Source of the DNA: Mesorhizobium sp. B2-3-12
Lineage (GTDB): Bacteria; Pseudomonadota; Alphaproteobacteria; Rhizobiales; Rhizobiaceae
Direction of reading: 5' to 3'
DNA: 64,000 bases
NCBI RefSeq assembly: GCF_006442205.1
Contig: NZ_VFVR01000007.1
Coordinates: 303,923 to 367,922, forward strand
The number at the start of each line of letters is the position of its first letter. Within the stretch, counting starts at the first letter, position 1. Below the pieces are notes generated by a model, which was given only the letters and a program-made list of their open reading frames with translations, ran no database searches and had not been told where the DNA came from. The position numbers were made by a program, and so were the translations under genes. Positions 1-6,936 of the stretch are shown here, piece by piece.

Positions 1-1
1 G

Positions 2-190
2 CGCAAGCGCGAGTTCGCAGCCGACATGGGTCTACAGTCGCACGCCTTGCGCATGGCGGCCGAGGGTGCCGTCGCGGCTTACGAGCACATCGTCGGCGAA
101 AGCTGGAAGCCCTATGAGCGCCAGGTCGACAATCCCGGCCACAACGCCAGCCGGCAGGCTGCCGATCTCCAGATGGCGGCACTTGGCTGA
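2..190 (+). CDS. C-terminal end of an unidentified protein (5' truncated by window)
   Basis: An open frame enters the window at base 2 and stops at TGA 188-190, giving 62 residues. The segment is rich in Ala, Glu and Arg, likely helical, and includes HALRMAAEGAVAAYEHIV and a tail ending DLQMAALG. Codon use is strongly GC at third positions, which supports real coding. I do not recognise the family from this tail. It lies on the same strand as the ArdC-like gene, 335 bp upstream of it, so it probably belongs to the same plasmid/ICE maintenance region. Confidence 0.55.
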   Translation, partial: RKREFAADMGLQSHALRMAAEGAVAAYEHIVGESWKPYERQVDNPGHNASRQAADLQMAALG

Positions 191-525
191 CCGCCAAGGG
201 CGGACCTTCGGCTCCGCCCAATTTCCACCCAATGAGGCTGGTGTCCTTTCGGACGCCGGCCTCTTCGCATGTCTCGATGATCCAAACCCGACACCAGCAA
301 CAGACATTTGGCCCGCGCCAGTCGCGGCCAGCACGAATGTTGGTCCTGCTCCGGTCCTCGTTCCGCGAAACGGCTGCGCCGTCCTTCACTGACGTTGCGG
401 CCCGCCGTGCGACATCTCCCTTCCTATCCGATTGCGCATCTGCGGGTTCGCCGACCTGCGGTCCTGCGCGTGTCGACCTCGTGACGGCCGCGACTGGCGC
501 GGCCTCGAATGGAGGCTCGAAAAAA
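191..525. other. 335-bp non-coding leader upstream of the ArdC-like gene
   Basis: No convincing gene. A frame runs open into the ArdC gene from base 232, but it has no good ribosome site at its upstream starts and a composition unlike the rest of the protein. The stretch is best read as a long GC-rich leader or promoter region. Confidence 0.4.
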
Positions 526-1452
526 ATGAGCAGGAAAGAAAGCAAACCCCGCGTCGATATCTACGCGAAAATCACCGACCGCATCGTCGCGGAACTGGAG
601 AAGGGTGTGCGCCCGTGGGTCAAGCCCTGGAGTGCGGCGAATACGACAGGCCGGATCACCCGCCCGCTCCGTCATAACGGTCTGCCGTATCAGGGGATCA
701 ATGCGCTGCTTCTGTGGTCGGAGGCGGTCGCAAGAGGATTTGTCTCGCCCACCTGGATGACGTTCAAACAGAGCGTCGAACTGGGTGGCCATGTCCGCAA
801 GGGCGAGTCCGGCGCAACAGTCGTCTACTCCAGCCGCTTCACCCGCACCGAAACCGATGCTCGCGGCGAGGAAGTTGAACGCGGCATTCCCTTCCTCAAG
901 GCCTACACCGTGTTCTGCGCCGATCAGATTGAGGACCTGCCCGCGCAATATTATGGCAATCCCGCACCCGTGGACGATCCGGTGGAACGGATCGAACATG
1001 CGGATGCCTACTTCGCCAATACCGGAGCGGTCATCCGACACGGAGGCGACAAGGCATTCTTCAATCCGGCTCTCGATATCGTGCAAATGCCGCCGTTCGA
1101 GAGCTTTCGCGATGCGCCGAGTTACTATGCGACTTTAGGACACGAGCTGACGCATTGGGTCGGATCGGAAAAGCGGCTTGATCGCAACCTCTCCCGCTAT
1201 CACAAGGATCGCTCCTTCAGGGCGCACGAGGAACTCGTGGCCGATTTGGGCGGTTGCTTTTTGGCGGCCGATCTCGGCATAGTTCCCGAACTGGAGCCGC
1301 GCCCCGATCACGCGAGCTACCTGGCAAGCTGGCTTAAAATCCTCAAGAACGAGAAGCGGTTTATCTTCGCCGCAGCCGCTCATGCGCAGCGCGCCGTCAA
1401 CTATCTGCACGATCTCCAGCCGAAGGCGACATGGGTCGCAGAGGCTGCGTGA
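526..1452 (+). CDS. ardC: ArdC-like antirestriction protein (ssDNA-binding plus zincin-like domain)
   Basis: Predicted 308 residues. The N-terminal half (about residues 9-125, starting DIYAKITDRIVAELEKG) matches the ssDNA-binding domain of ArdC-type proteins. The C-terminal half carries a zinc-metallopeptidase motif HELTHW (about residues 206-211) with a downstream EELVADLGG that would supply the third ligand. Proteins of this family are known to protect incoming plasmid DNA during conjugation. The start at 526 is chosen because GGAGG lies at 511-515 and homology-like sequence begins at MSRKESKPRVDIY; the frame is open upstream to 232 but that part looks non-coding. The stop overlaps the ATG of the next short ORF by one base. 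Its presence near tra genes fits an anti-restriction role in transfer. The peptidase activity is inferred. Confidence 0.88.
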   Translation: MSRKESKPRVDIYAKITDRIVAELEKGVRPWVKPWSAANTTGRITRPLRHNGLPYQGINALLLWSEAVARGFVSPTWMTFKQSVELGGHVRKGESGATVVYSSRFTRTETDARGEEVERGIPFLKAYTVFCADQIEDLPAQYYGNPAPVDDPVERIEHADAYFANTGAVIRHGGDKAFFNPALDIVQMPPFESFRDAPSYYATLGHELTHWVGSEKRLDRNLSRYHKDRSFRAHEELVADLGGCFLAADLGIVPELEPRPDHASYLASWLKILKNEKRFIFAAAAHAQRAVNYLHDLQPKATWVAEAA

Positions 1453-1562
1453 TGTTGCAATCTCAAAGCTTTGAAGGGGAGGGCGGCGAGCCTTCCCCGA
1501 TCCGCCTTCGTGTTCTCAGCCTCGGAGTCGGTGTCCAGTCCACAACCATGGCTTGTCTGTAG
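1452..1562 (+). pseudogene. Truncated PAPS-reductase/N-type ATP pyrophosphatase-like ORF
   Basis: An ATG at 1452 overlaps the ArdC stop (TGATG) and opens a 36-codon frame ending TAG at 1560. Its end reads RVLSLGVGVQSTTMACL, the start of the PP-loop region (SxGxxST-like) of the phosphoadenosine phosphosulfate reductase-like proteins found on plasmids and phages. Those proteins are normally several hundred residues long, so only the N-terminus remains. The sequence after 1562 has no matching continuation in any frame I can see. The coupled start suggests it was once the downstream partner in the ArdC operon. Confidence 0.6.
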
Positions 1563-2001
1563 AGGACCAATTACCTCAAGCAGAGGCATCGGATTTTAAG
1601 GCAGTTCTGATTAGGTTGCGAACCAATAACGTAACGGCAGAATCGATTGTCGATTCCTACAGACGACAATGCCGGTGACCCCCACGCGGCTGCCTTGACC
1701 TCGCAACGGCTTCGCCGACAGGGAAGAAAGCGGGACTGCTCAGATCGTCCAACCCTGCCTTGACGTTCCGAAGGCTCCATGGACTTCGTGGTACCCCCAA
1801 AATGCTGACGCATTTCGGCTCCCCCCACTCCCCGGCTCCGCCGGTCGCTGCGCGCTCCTTGACTCCTCCGGCGCACCATGGCCGCCGTTGGTGACAGCCC
1901 CCACGGGGGATGCTGATCTCACAACGACCGCCGCGTCGGCCAAATAAGCCTCTGACCAAAAGGCCATCCGCGGCAGGGGCGATTGAAAACCCGGCACATC
2001 G
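1563..2001. other. Non-coding stretch holding repeat copy A
   Basis: About 440 bp without a supportable gene, between the truncated PAPS-reductase ORF and the convergent VapC gene. It holds the first copy of the ~150-bp direct repeat (1738-1895). Minus-strand frames here lack ribosome sites and family resemblance. Confidence 0.5.
1738..1895. repeat. Imperfect ~155-bp direct repeat, copy A
   Basis: Aligns end to end with 3830-3985. Shared blocks include GCTCAGATCGTCCA, CTTCGTGGTACCCCCAAAATG, GCATTTCGGCTCCCCC, CGGCTCCG and TGGTGACA/CGGTGACA-like ends. Both copies read in the same direction and both end just before a gene or gene remnant. The two copies flank the VapBC and DUF736 genes. It may be a conserved 5' leader or a recombination product; which one is not clear from sequence. 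Confidence 0.8.
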
Positions 2002-2427
2002 TCACGTCGCAGGATCCCAAGGGTTGATGACGTTCAGCCCCGCGGCTGCAAAAGGGCTGGTGTCGCGGGTAGCGACCATGTAGCCGCCCACTGCGGCCGT
2101 GGCAGCTATGTAGCCATCGGCCTTACCCACAGCCTTGCCGGCCAGCCGCGCCCGGGTCATCAAGTCAGCATAGGCTTGCGAAGCATCCAGATCGAAAGCG
2201 AGAACGCGCCCCGCAAAGGCTGGCAGGACCTCTGCTTCCAGCCGTTTTTGGTAGATCGTGCGGCGCTTGCCCTCTGGCATCGCCGCCAGGCCAAAACGAA
2301 GCTCGGCCACGGTAATTGTCGATAGATAAAGAGTTTCGACCGCCTGAGCATCGACCCAAGTCCGAACGTTGGAATCCGGCGCGAGCTTCCACAGTTCCGA
2401 AATGACGTTGGTATCGAGAACGATCAT
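2002..2427 (-). CDS. vapC: PIN-domain ribonuclease toxin (VapC/FitB type)
   Basis: A 141-residue PIN-domain protein. The first acidic residue sits in MIVLDTNVISE, the middle acidic residues in VAELRFG and KADGYIAATA, and the last in ATRDTSPF, matching the order of metal-binding acids in VapC toxins. Members cleave RNA, often initiator tRNA or rRNA; the target here is unknown. The start codon overlaps the antitoxin stop by four bases (ATGA), so the two are translationally coupled in the order antitoxin-toxin. On a mobile element it would act in post-segregational stability. Confidence 0.92.
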   Translation of the reverse strand: MIVLDTNVISELWKLAPDSNVRTWVDAQAVETLYLSTITVAELRFGLAAMPEGKRRTIYQKRLEAEVLPAFAGRVLAFDLDASQAYADLMTRARLAGKAVGKADGYIAATAAVGGYMVATRDTSPFAAAGLNVINPWDPAT

Positions 2428-2681
2428 TCGAAGCTCATCGGCTTGGCTGGGGTCTTGTCGCGCAGTTCGTTCAAATTCTCGGCTTCCGCGTCGGTCAGAC
2501 CGCCGGCCTCGTGGGCGATCGATGCCAGCAGCGAACCAAGCTTGAGGCGCTCCACCGGCCGAACCGTCGTTTCGAGAATGTCGCGGATCTCCGCCTCAGT
2601 GCTACGGCCATGCGTAGCAGCGCGCACGCGAAGCGCGCGATGCACTTCATCCGGCAGGTTTCTGACGGTTACGCTTGCCAT
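2424..2681 (-). CDS. vapB: FitA/VapB-type ribbon-helix-helix antitoxin
   Basis: 85 residues from ATG at 2681, which is preceded by GGAGG at good spacing. The N-terminus (MASVTVRNLPDEVHRALR) is the Arc/ribbon-helix-helix pattern of FitA-like antitoxins and should bind DNA as a dimer, autoregulating the pair. The C-terminal part (about residues 35-85, acidic and Leu-rich) would wrap the toxin. The frame is open upstream to 2738 but that extension is not needed. Directly followed by the PIN toxin with a 4-base overlap. Confidence 0.9.
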   Translation of the reverse strand: MASVTVRNLPDEVHRALRVRAATHGRSTEAEIRDILETTVRPVERLKLGSLLASIAHEAGGLTDAEAENLNELRDKTPAKPMSFE

Positions 2682-3402
2682 GATGACCTCCAGAGACAAC
2701 CGCCTGCACTGCAAGCAATATAGTACACGTGATATCACTCTACAAGATCAGCAGTCGGGATCGACAGTCGAGGGCAGGGCCACGGCGGATGACTTCCCTG
2801 CCTGCACAGGCGTCCCCATCGGGACCGATCCCATTGGAAACGAAAGCCGGATGTGCGGTTGCCTGCGCTTTCCTGGTATCGCGAGCTGCAGACGCAGCTT
2901 TGACTTCAGCGCGCCGGTCAGCCTGGCAGGTGGTGAAGCGCGGTTAGCGCATCGGCCTCCCACGGCGTCTCTGTTCCGAGGCCGGTGGGAGAGACTGTCG
3001 AGACGATCCCGGTCGGTGGTTCCAGGGCGGTGCGCGGGCTGCCTGTGGCCAAGATAGGCCGTCGCTCGAACAATCCTCCGTATCTTGGGGATGACGCCGA
3101 CGACGGAAACGCCGGTCTTCATTCAGGTTTTCGTAAAGGCCACGTCCACCTGCGTCCTCGATGTGACTGGTCTGACCGAAGGGCGATCCCGCTTTAGCGG
3201 GCTCTCGATCCCGTCCCGGCAACGGCCTTCGAGACTTTCTTCCCCTGACGGCTGCGCCGCCATTCCTCGCGCATCAACAAAGTCTCTCCCGGCCGCCTTC
3301 CACTTCGTTCGAGCCCTGCGGGTGTCGGTCGATCGCCTCCGGTCCATCGACCGTCATCGAGGTCGCGATGGGCGCGGCCCGAACAAAAAAGGAATGAGAC
3401 AC
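2682..3402. other. 720-bp region without a recognised gene
   Basis: Between the divergent antitoxin and DUF736 genes. Several frames stay open for 60-200 codons, but they lie on both strands, resemble nothing I know and lack ribosome sites. The part next to 3403 probably contains the DUF736 promoter and a long GC-rich leader. Confidence 0.4.
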
Positions 3403-3711
3403 ATGGCTACCATCGGCACCTTCGCTTCCACCGGCAACGGCTTCAACGGTTCGATCAAGACCCTCAACCTCAACGTCAAAGCCAAGCTGGTCCGCATCGA
3501 AAACCCCTCCGACAAGGGACCGCACTTCCGCATCTTCTGCGGCAATGTCGATCTCGGCGCCGCATGGCAGAAGGTCTCTGCTGAAGGTCGCGACTACCTC
3601 TCGGTCAAGCTGGACGACCCGAGCTTCCCCGCTCCGATCTACGCCACCCTGATCGAGGTGGAAGGCGAGGAAGGCCTCCAGCTGATCTGGTCCCGCCCCA
3701 ACCGGGACTGA
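3403..3711 (+). CDS. DUF736 family protein
   Basis: 102 residues starting MATIGTFASTGNGFNGSI, a sequence typical of DUF736 proteins on rhizobial and sphingomonad plasmids and genomic islands. The body has the usual NPSDKGPHFRIF and GAAWQK blocks and a C-terminal PIYATLIE segment. The role of the family is not known; it is a reliable marker of conjugative elements in alphaproteobacteria. The start is fixed by homology to the family start and by GGA eight bases upstream; the frame is open further upstream but that sequence is unlike the family. Confidence 0.92.
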   Translation: MATIGTFASTGNGFNGSIKTLNLNVKAKLVRIENPSDKGPHFRIFCGNVDLGAAWQKVSAEGRDYLSVKLDDPSFPAPIYATLIEVEGEEGLQLIWSRPNRD

Positions 3712-3829
3712 CCGCCCCCGACAGAGGACCCCGCCGCACAGGCGGGGTTCCTCGCTGCGTCTGGTGAAGCCGACACCAGGCATCGAGCCTGGTCCCGGCT
3801 TTTTGGCGCCAACCGTTGGGGGGAAGTCT

Positions 3830-3985
3830 GCTCAGATCGTCCAGCCTGCCATGGCGATCCGGAGGCTCCAAGGTCTTCGTGGTACCCCCAAAATGTTGGC
3901 GCATTTCGGCTCCCCCACTCGCCGGCTCCGCTGGTCGCTACGCGTCCCTCGACCCCTCCGGATCACCATGACCGCCGGTGACATC
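3830..3985. repeat. Imperfect ~155-bp direct repeat, copy B
   Basis: Second copy of the repeat at 1738-1895, same orientation. It begins GCTCAGATCGTCCA and contains GGTACCCCCAAAATG and GCATTTCGGCTCCCCC. It ends about 25 bp before the small gene at 4011, so it could serve as that gene's leader or promoter region. Confidence 0.8.
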
Positions 3986-4010
3986 TTTCAAAAACGTCAA
4001 GGAGACGAAG

Positions 4011-4175
4011 ATGTCGATAGATCAGGTAATCGAAGAATTGCGCGCCGAACTGCGGAACGCTGTCTACCGCGGCGAGCGTGGCGAGATCAAGGCCGCGCTT
4101 GAAGCCGCTCTCGCCGAGCGCGAAACCATCTGGGCCGAGCAAGAGGCGATCATGATGGCGGAGCCTCCTTTCTAG
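4011..4175 (+). CDS. Small helical protein, function unknown
   Basis: 54 residues from ATG 4011, preceded by AAGGAGACGAAG, a strong ribosome site that decides the start. The sequence MSIDQVIEELRAELRNAVY followed by EIKAALEAALAERE is almost wholly helical and charged. No family recognised. It follows repeat copy B and precedes a hairpin that overlaps its stop codon. Confidence 0.65.
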   Translation: MSIDQVIEELRAELRNAVYRGERGEIKAALEAALAERETIWAEQEAIMMAEPPF

Positions 4176-4181
4176 GAGGCT
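4162..4181 (+). terminator. Hairpin at the end of the small gene, possible terminator
   Basis: AGCCTCC (4162-4168) pairs with GGAGGCT (4175-4181) across a 6-base loop and is followed by TTCC. The stem includes the stop codon of the upstream gene. The U-run is short, so this is a weak terminator call. It sits between convergent genes. Confidence 0.4.
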
Positions 4182-4219
4182 TTCCGCCCGGAGAAAACCC
4201 ACAGGCCGGATCGACCAGC

Positions 4220-4576
4220 CTATAGAGTTGCCGGAGTCCGGCGACTGTGCTGTTGACGCCACGCTTGCGGGCCGTAACCGCGCCCGCGTTTGTTGCGCAG
4301 CAGTTCCAGGAAGAGCCGCACGGCGTCTTCCTCCTTCTTGAAATGATGTTGTATGGCTTGGCCACGCGCGCCGATGCGTCCCCATCTGCGGGTGAGGCAG
4401 ACGTCTCCGAACAGTGTCGCCTCGATCGACATGGCGTAGAACCGGGCCATGTTCTTCGTTGGATCCGTCCGTTCGACGTACAGTTGGTAGGGTTGCGCGA
4501 GCATAGGGACAGACTCGCGCTCTTCGATTTCTAGGTCCAACGACTTCTTTGAATCGGGTGCGGGCAAACGATTCAT
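4220..4576 (-). CDS. WGR-domain protein
   Basis: Up to 118 residues. The centre carries the WGR signature in CLTRRWGRIGARGQ, preceded by ARFYAMSIEATLFG and followed by a helical EEDAVRLFLELLRNKRGRGY. WGR domains occur in PARPs and in small stand-alone rhizobial proteins and are thought to bind nucleic acid. Two starts are possible: 4576 (MNRLPA) and 4504 (MLAQPYQLYV); the second begins where the family usually begins, but neither has a clear ribosome site. Common on accessory elements. Confidence 0.85.
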   Translation of the reverse strand: MNRLPAPDSKKSLDLEIEERESVPMLAQPYQLYVERTDPTKNMARFYAMSIEATLFGDVCLTRRWGRIGARGQAIQHHFKKEEDAVRLFLELLRNKRGRGYGPQAWRQQHSRRTPATL

Positions 4577-4930
4577 TTTGGTTATGGATCAGCCCACCAG
4601 CTCTGTCGTCGTCCATTGCGTCGATGAGAGTACACATGCTCGGCCAACGTCTCCTCCCTCGACTATGCGCGCCGTGCGTCGATAACGGGGTGTATCAAGA
4701 AAGCGGGAGAGTCGCCTTCCGGCCAAGGGACCAAGGCGTCGGGTAGGGACAAGGTTGGGCGAGCCCTTCGGGGACGGCTCGGCGCGTCGCCAGGATCGCC
4801 GAACGCCTCTGTGCAGAGACTGATGTTTGGCACTACCGCGATAGGGCGAAGAACATGCTTAATCGTCATCTTGTCAGATCAGAGGGCTGAGGTGTTCGTA
4901 GACCGCATGCGCGCGCCGTTGCCGGAGCGT
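4577..4930. other. 350-bp intergenic stretch, no gene seen
   Basis: Lies between the minus-strand macrolide phosphotransferase and the WGR gene downstream of it. Short frames only. An imperfect hairpin GAGCC/GGCTC at 4761-4780 and a GGAGCG/CGCTCC hairpin overlapping the phosphotransferase stop (4924-4939) might end the resistance transcript, but neither has a clear U-run. Confidence 0.4.
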
Positions 4931-5848
4931 TCACGCTCCGACGTTTGGTTCTACGCCGAGTTGCCGACGGGCTTCGCCGAGGTGCTGCTCATCGCTGCTT
5001 TCCAGGGCGAAGAGCGCGTAGGTGATCGGAAACGCCGATAATCTAGAGGCGACATGGCAGCGCATCTTCGGCCATGTTCGGCCCCCGGCGGCCTCATATT
5101 CGTCGATCAGCCGGTCGAGCCCTTCCTCACCGAAACCCATGAGATGAAATTTGAAGTCCGTGGCCGGATCGCCGATCTCAGCCTCGGTCCAGTCGATGAT
5201 GCCCATTGCTCGATCATCAGCGTTCACCAGCACATGGCCGGCGTGAAGATCGCCATGCGTAAGCACTGTGAAGTCGGGCCAAGAGGCGTCGTCGTCGAGC
5301 CAGACCTTCCATGGGCGCTCCACCGCCTCCGCGATTCCAATCTCGCGTTTGACCCGTTCTAGGTCCTCGGAGAAACGCCCCCGAGGATCGTGCGATCTGG
5401 CCTGATCGTCGATAGCTGCAATCGCCTCCTCGACATCAAGCGCGTGGAGCGCTGCAAGCGCCGTCGCGAAGCTCTCGACGAAGGCGCGGGAATTCTTGTC
5501 GATATTCCAAGCCGGCTCACCGCCTTCCGGGAACACTGACACGGCGGTCGCAAACGGCAGGCGCGGATAGGCAATCAGTTCCGGCGAACATATCCGCCAT
5601 TCCGGCGTCGCCACGGGAAGACGCCGCCTTACAAAGCGGAGCAAACGCTCCTCTCGCTCTGCTTTGGGCCACACCGCTGCACGCCGCGGGACGCGCAAAA
5701 CCCACGGCCGCCCGTCACCATCGTCAGCCAGTGCGACCCGAAAATCCAAACCGGTCTCAATGATTTCCATCGGGCCGGACAAGTCGATGCCATGCTGCTG
5801 GGCGAGTTGCCGTAGCTGGGTGTCGTTACTGTCGCGAGGTTGTTCCAT
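4931..5848 (-). CDS. mph: Mph-family macrolide 2'-phosphotransferase
   Basis: 305 residues; an aminoglycoside/macrolide phosphotransferase that would transfer phosphate from GTP to the 2'-OH of the macrolide desosamine sugar in the cytoplasm. It is recognised by close family likeness to Mph(A): WVLRVPRRAAVWPK in the N-lobe, ESFATALAALHALD, the catalytic loop LTHGDLHAGHVLVN (Asp as base), the metal site GIIDWTEAEIGDPA, and YALFALES near the end. The ATG at 5848 is preferred over a GTG at 5857 because an AGG ribosome site lies 8 bases before it. The gene follows an MphR-type repressor and has its own promoter between the two genes. Substrate range is inferred from the family and from the MphR partner. 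Confidence 0.9.
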   Translation of the reverse strand: MEQPRDSNDTQLRQLAQQHGIDLSGPMEIIETGLDFRVALADDGDGRPWVLRVPRRAAVWPKAEREERLLRFVRRRLPVATPEWRICSPELIAYPRLPFATAVSVFPEGGEPAWNIDKNSRAFVESFATALAALHALDVEEAIAAIDDQARSHDPRGRFSEDLERVKREIGIAEAVERPWKVWLDDDASWPDFTVLTHGDLHAGHVLVNADDRAMGIIDWTEAEIGDPATDFKFHLMGFGEEGLDRLIDEYEAAGGRTWPKMRCHVASRLSAFPITYALFALESSDEQHLGEARRQLGVEPNVGA

Positions 5849-5877
5849 GGCGTGCACCTAAATCACTAGAGCGCCAT

Positions 5878-5906
5878 ATAATAACCATCGTGTCGGTTAT
5901 ATTCAA
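5878..5906 (-). promoter_or_regulatory. mph promoter with MphR-type operator
   Basis: Read on the minus strand, TTGAAT (-35, 5901-5906) and TATTAT (-10, 5878-5883) are separated by exactly 17 bp. The spacer holds an inverted repeat ATAACC-N8-GGTTAT (5881-5900). As I remember it, the published E. coli mphA operator shares the left part TTGAATATAACCGAC and the second half GTTA, so the site is very likely bound by the adjacent MphR-like repressor. Transcription would start near 5871, about 20 bp before the mph start. Confidence 0.8.
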
Positions 5907-5916
5907 GGAAAGTGTT

Positions 5917-6498
5917 TCAGTCGGGCTGCTGGAAATGGATTCCGGGAAACAAAAGCCCCATCAGCGGATGAAGCTGGGCAAGGATGAACGCATCGAGCGC
6001 TCCGGTTCTCCGCAGGAGCCACTGCATGGAAGCGCCCCCGATGGCCGAGTGGATCATCTGCGCGACATCGTTCGGCGCCGTCGCGCCATCAAGGGGAGCT
6101 CTCGCGGCGATGGCGGCGATGGTGAGATCGTGCCGCTCTACGGCGAGCCGCCGCAACTCGGTGTCTTGGCTTTCATACCAAGCGAGCAGGACGTTTGACG
6201 CAAAGTCGTCGCCGGATCCCATGACGCCCACGAGGTCAATAAGAAAGCGCCATAGCGCCTGCGGCCCCACGTCCACGGGCATGTCATTGAGATGGCTTCT
6301 CGTCAGTTCAACGCTGTGCGCCATGATGTGACGTAGCAGCGTCTGACGATTGGTGAACCGCTGGATCAGCGCCGCGCGCGAGATTCCGACCGCCGTCGCA
6401 ACGTCGTTGAGTGTGAATGCCTCGGGGCCGCGCTCCTTGAGAACCTTCCTGGCACCCTCAAGCACTGCCTCGTCGCTATGAAGTTTGGGGCGTGGCAT
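5917..6498 (-). CDS. mphR: MphR-type TetR-family repressor
   Basis: 193 residues. The N-terminus (MPRPKLHSDEAVLEGARKVL, then FTLNDVATAVGISRAALIQR) is a TetR helix-turn-helix and closely follows MphR(A), as do GPQALWRFLIDLV in the ligand domain and GASMQWL near the end. MphR binds its operator and is released by macrolides. The gene lies directly upstream of mph on the same strand with a 59-68-bp gap that contains the operator. This order differs from the classical mphA-mrx-mphR cassette, and no mrx gene is present. Ribosome site before the ATG is weak. Confidence 0.88.
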   Translation of the reverse strand: MPRPKLHSDEAVLEGARKVLKERGPEAFTLNDVATAVGISRAALIQRFTNRQTLLRHIMAHSVELTRSHLNDMPVDVGPQALWRFLIDLVGVMGSGDDFASNVLLAWYESQDTELRRLAVERHDLTIAAIAARAPLDGATAPNDVAQMIHSAIGGASMQWLLRRTGALDAFILAQLHPLMGLLFPGIHFQQPD

Positions 6499-6570
6499 CG
6501 TCGTTATCTTCCACGGATACGCTTCAGAATCTAGGTGCTGAACCCATCGTAATTGCCGCCGGCCCCTTCG

Positions 6571-6936
6571 TCAGGTTTTGTCGGCTGAGGTGCCTGCTGA
6601 GCATTTCGCCCTCGCGAACGCCCGATCCGGAGTGATGAATCGTTCGAGCATTGGCACGATCAGCTTTACCGGATTCTCGATTGATCGACCCTGTTCGTCG
6701 AGCATCACCAAGGGGCAGACGCCACGGAGCAGATTCAGGATCACGTCGGGGTAGCACTTGATCGACTTCAACGCGGCTTCTAAGGCCGGATGGTCAACGG
6801 CAACGGCACCTACATGCGTCGCTCGGATTTGGTCGAAGCGCAGAGGGCCATCGAGGCGGCGCTCTCCCTCATGGGGAGCTCCACTGGCCGACGAACGCAG
6901 AATATGACGCGCACGACCGGGCGAGCGAAGAGCCGG
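6571..6936 (-). pseudogene. Headless gene remnant downstream of traG
   Basis: Immediately after the traG stop the same frame stays open for 122 codons. It reads well (for example LDGPLRFDQIRATHVGAV, then LKSIKCYPDVILNLLRG and IENPVKLIVPMLERFI) with codon use like the neighbouring genes, but there is no ATG or GTG. The first usable start is TTG at 6771, which would leave 66 residues. I do not recognise the family. Most likely the C-terminal part of an older gene whose 5' end was lost, or a short gene starting at the TTG. Confidence 0.35.
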
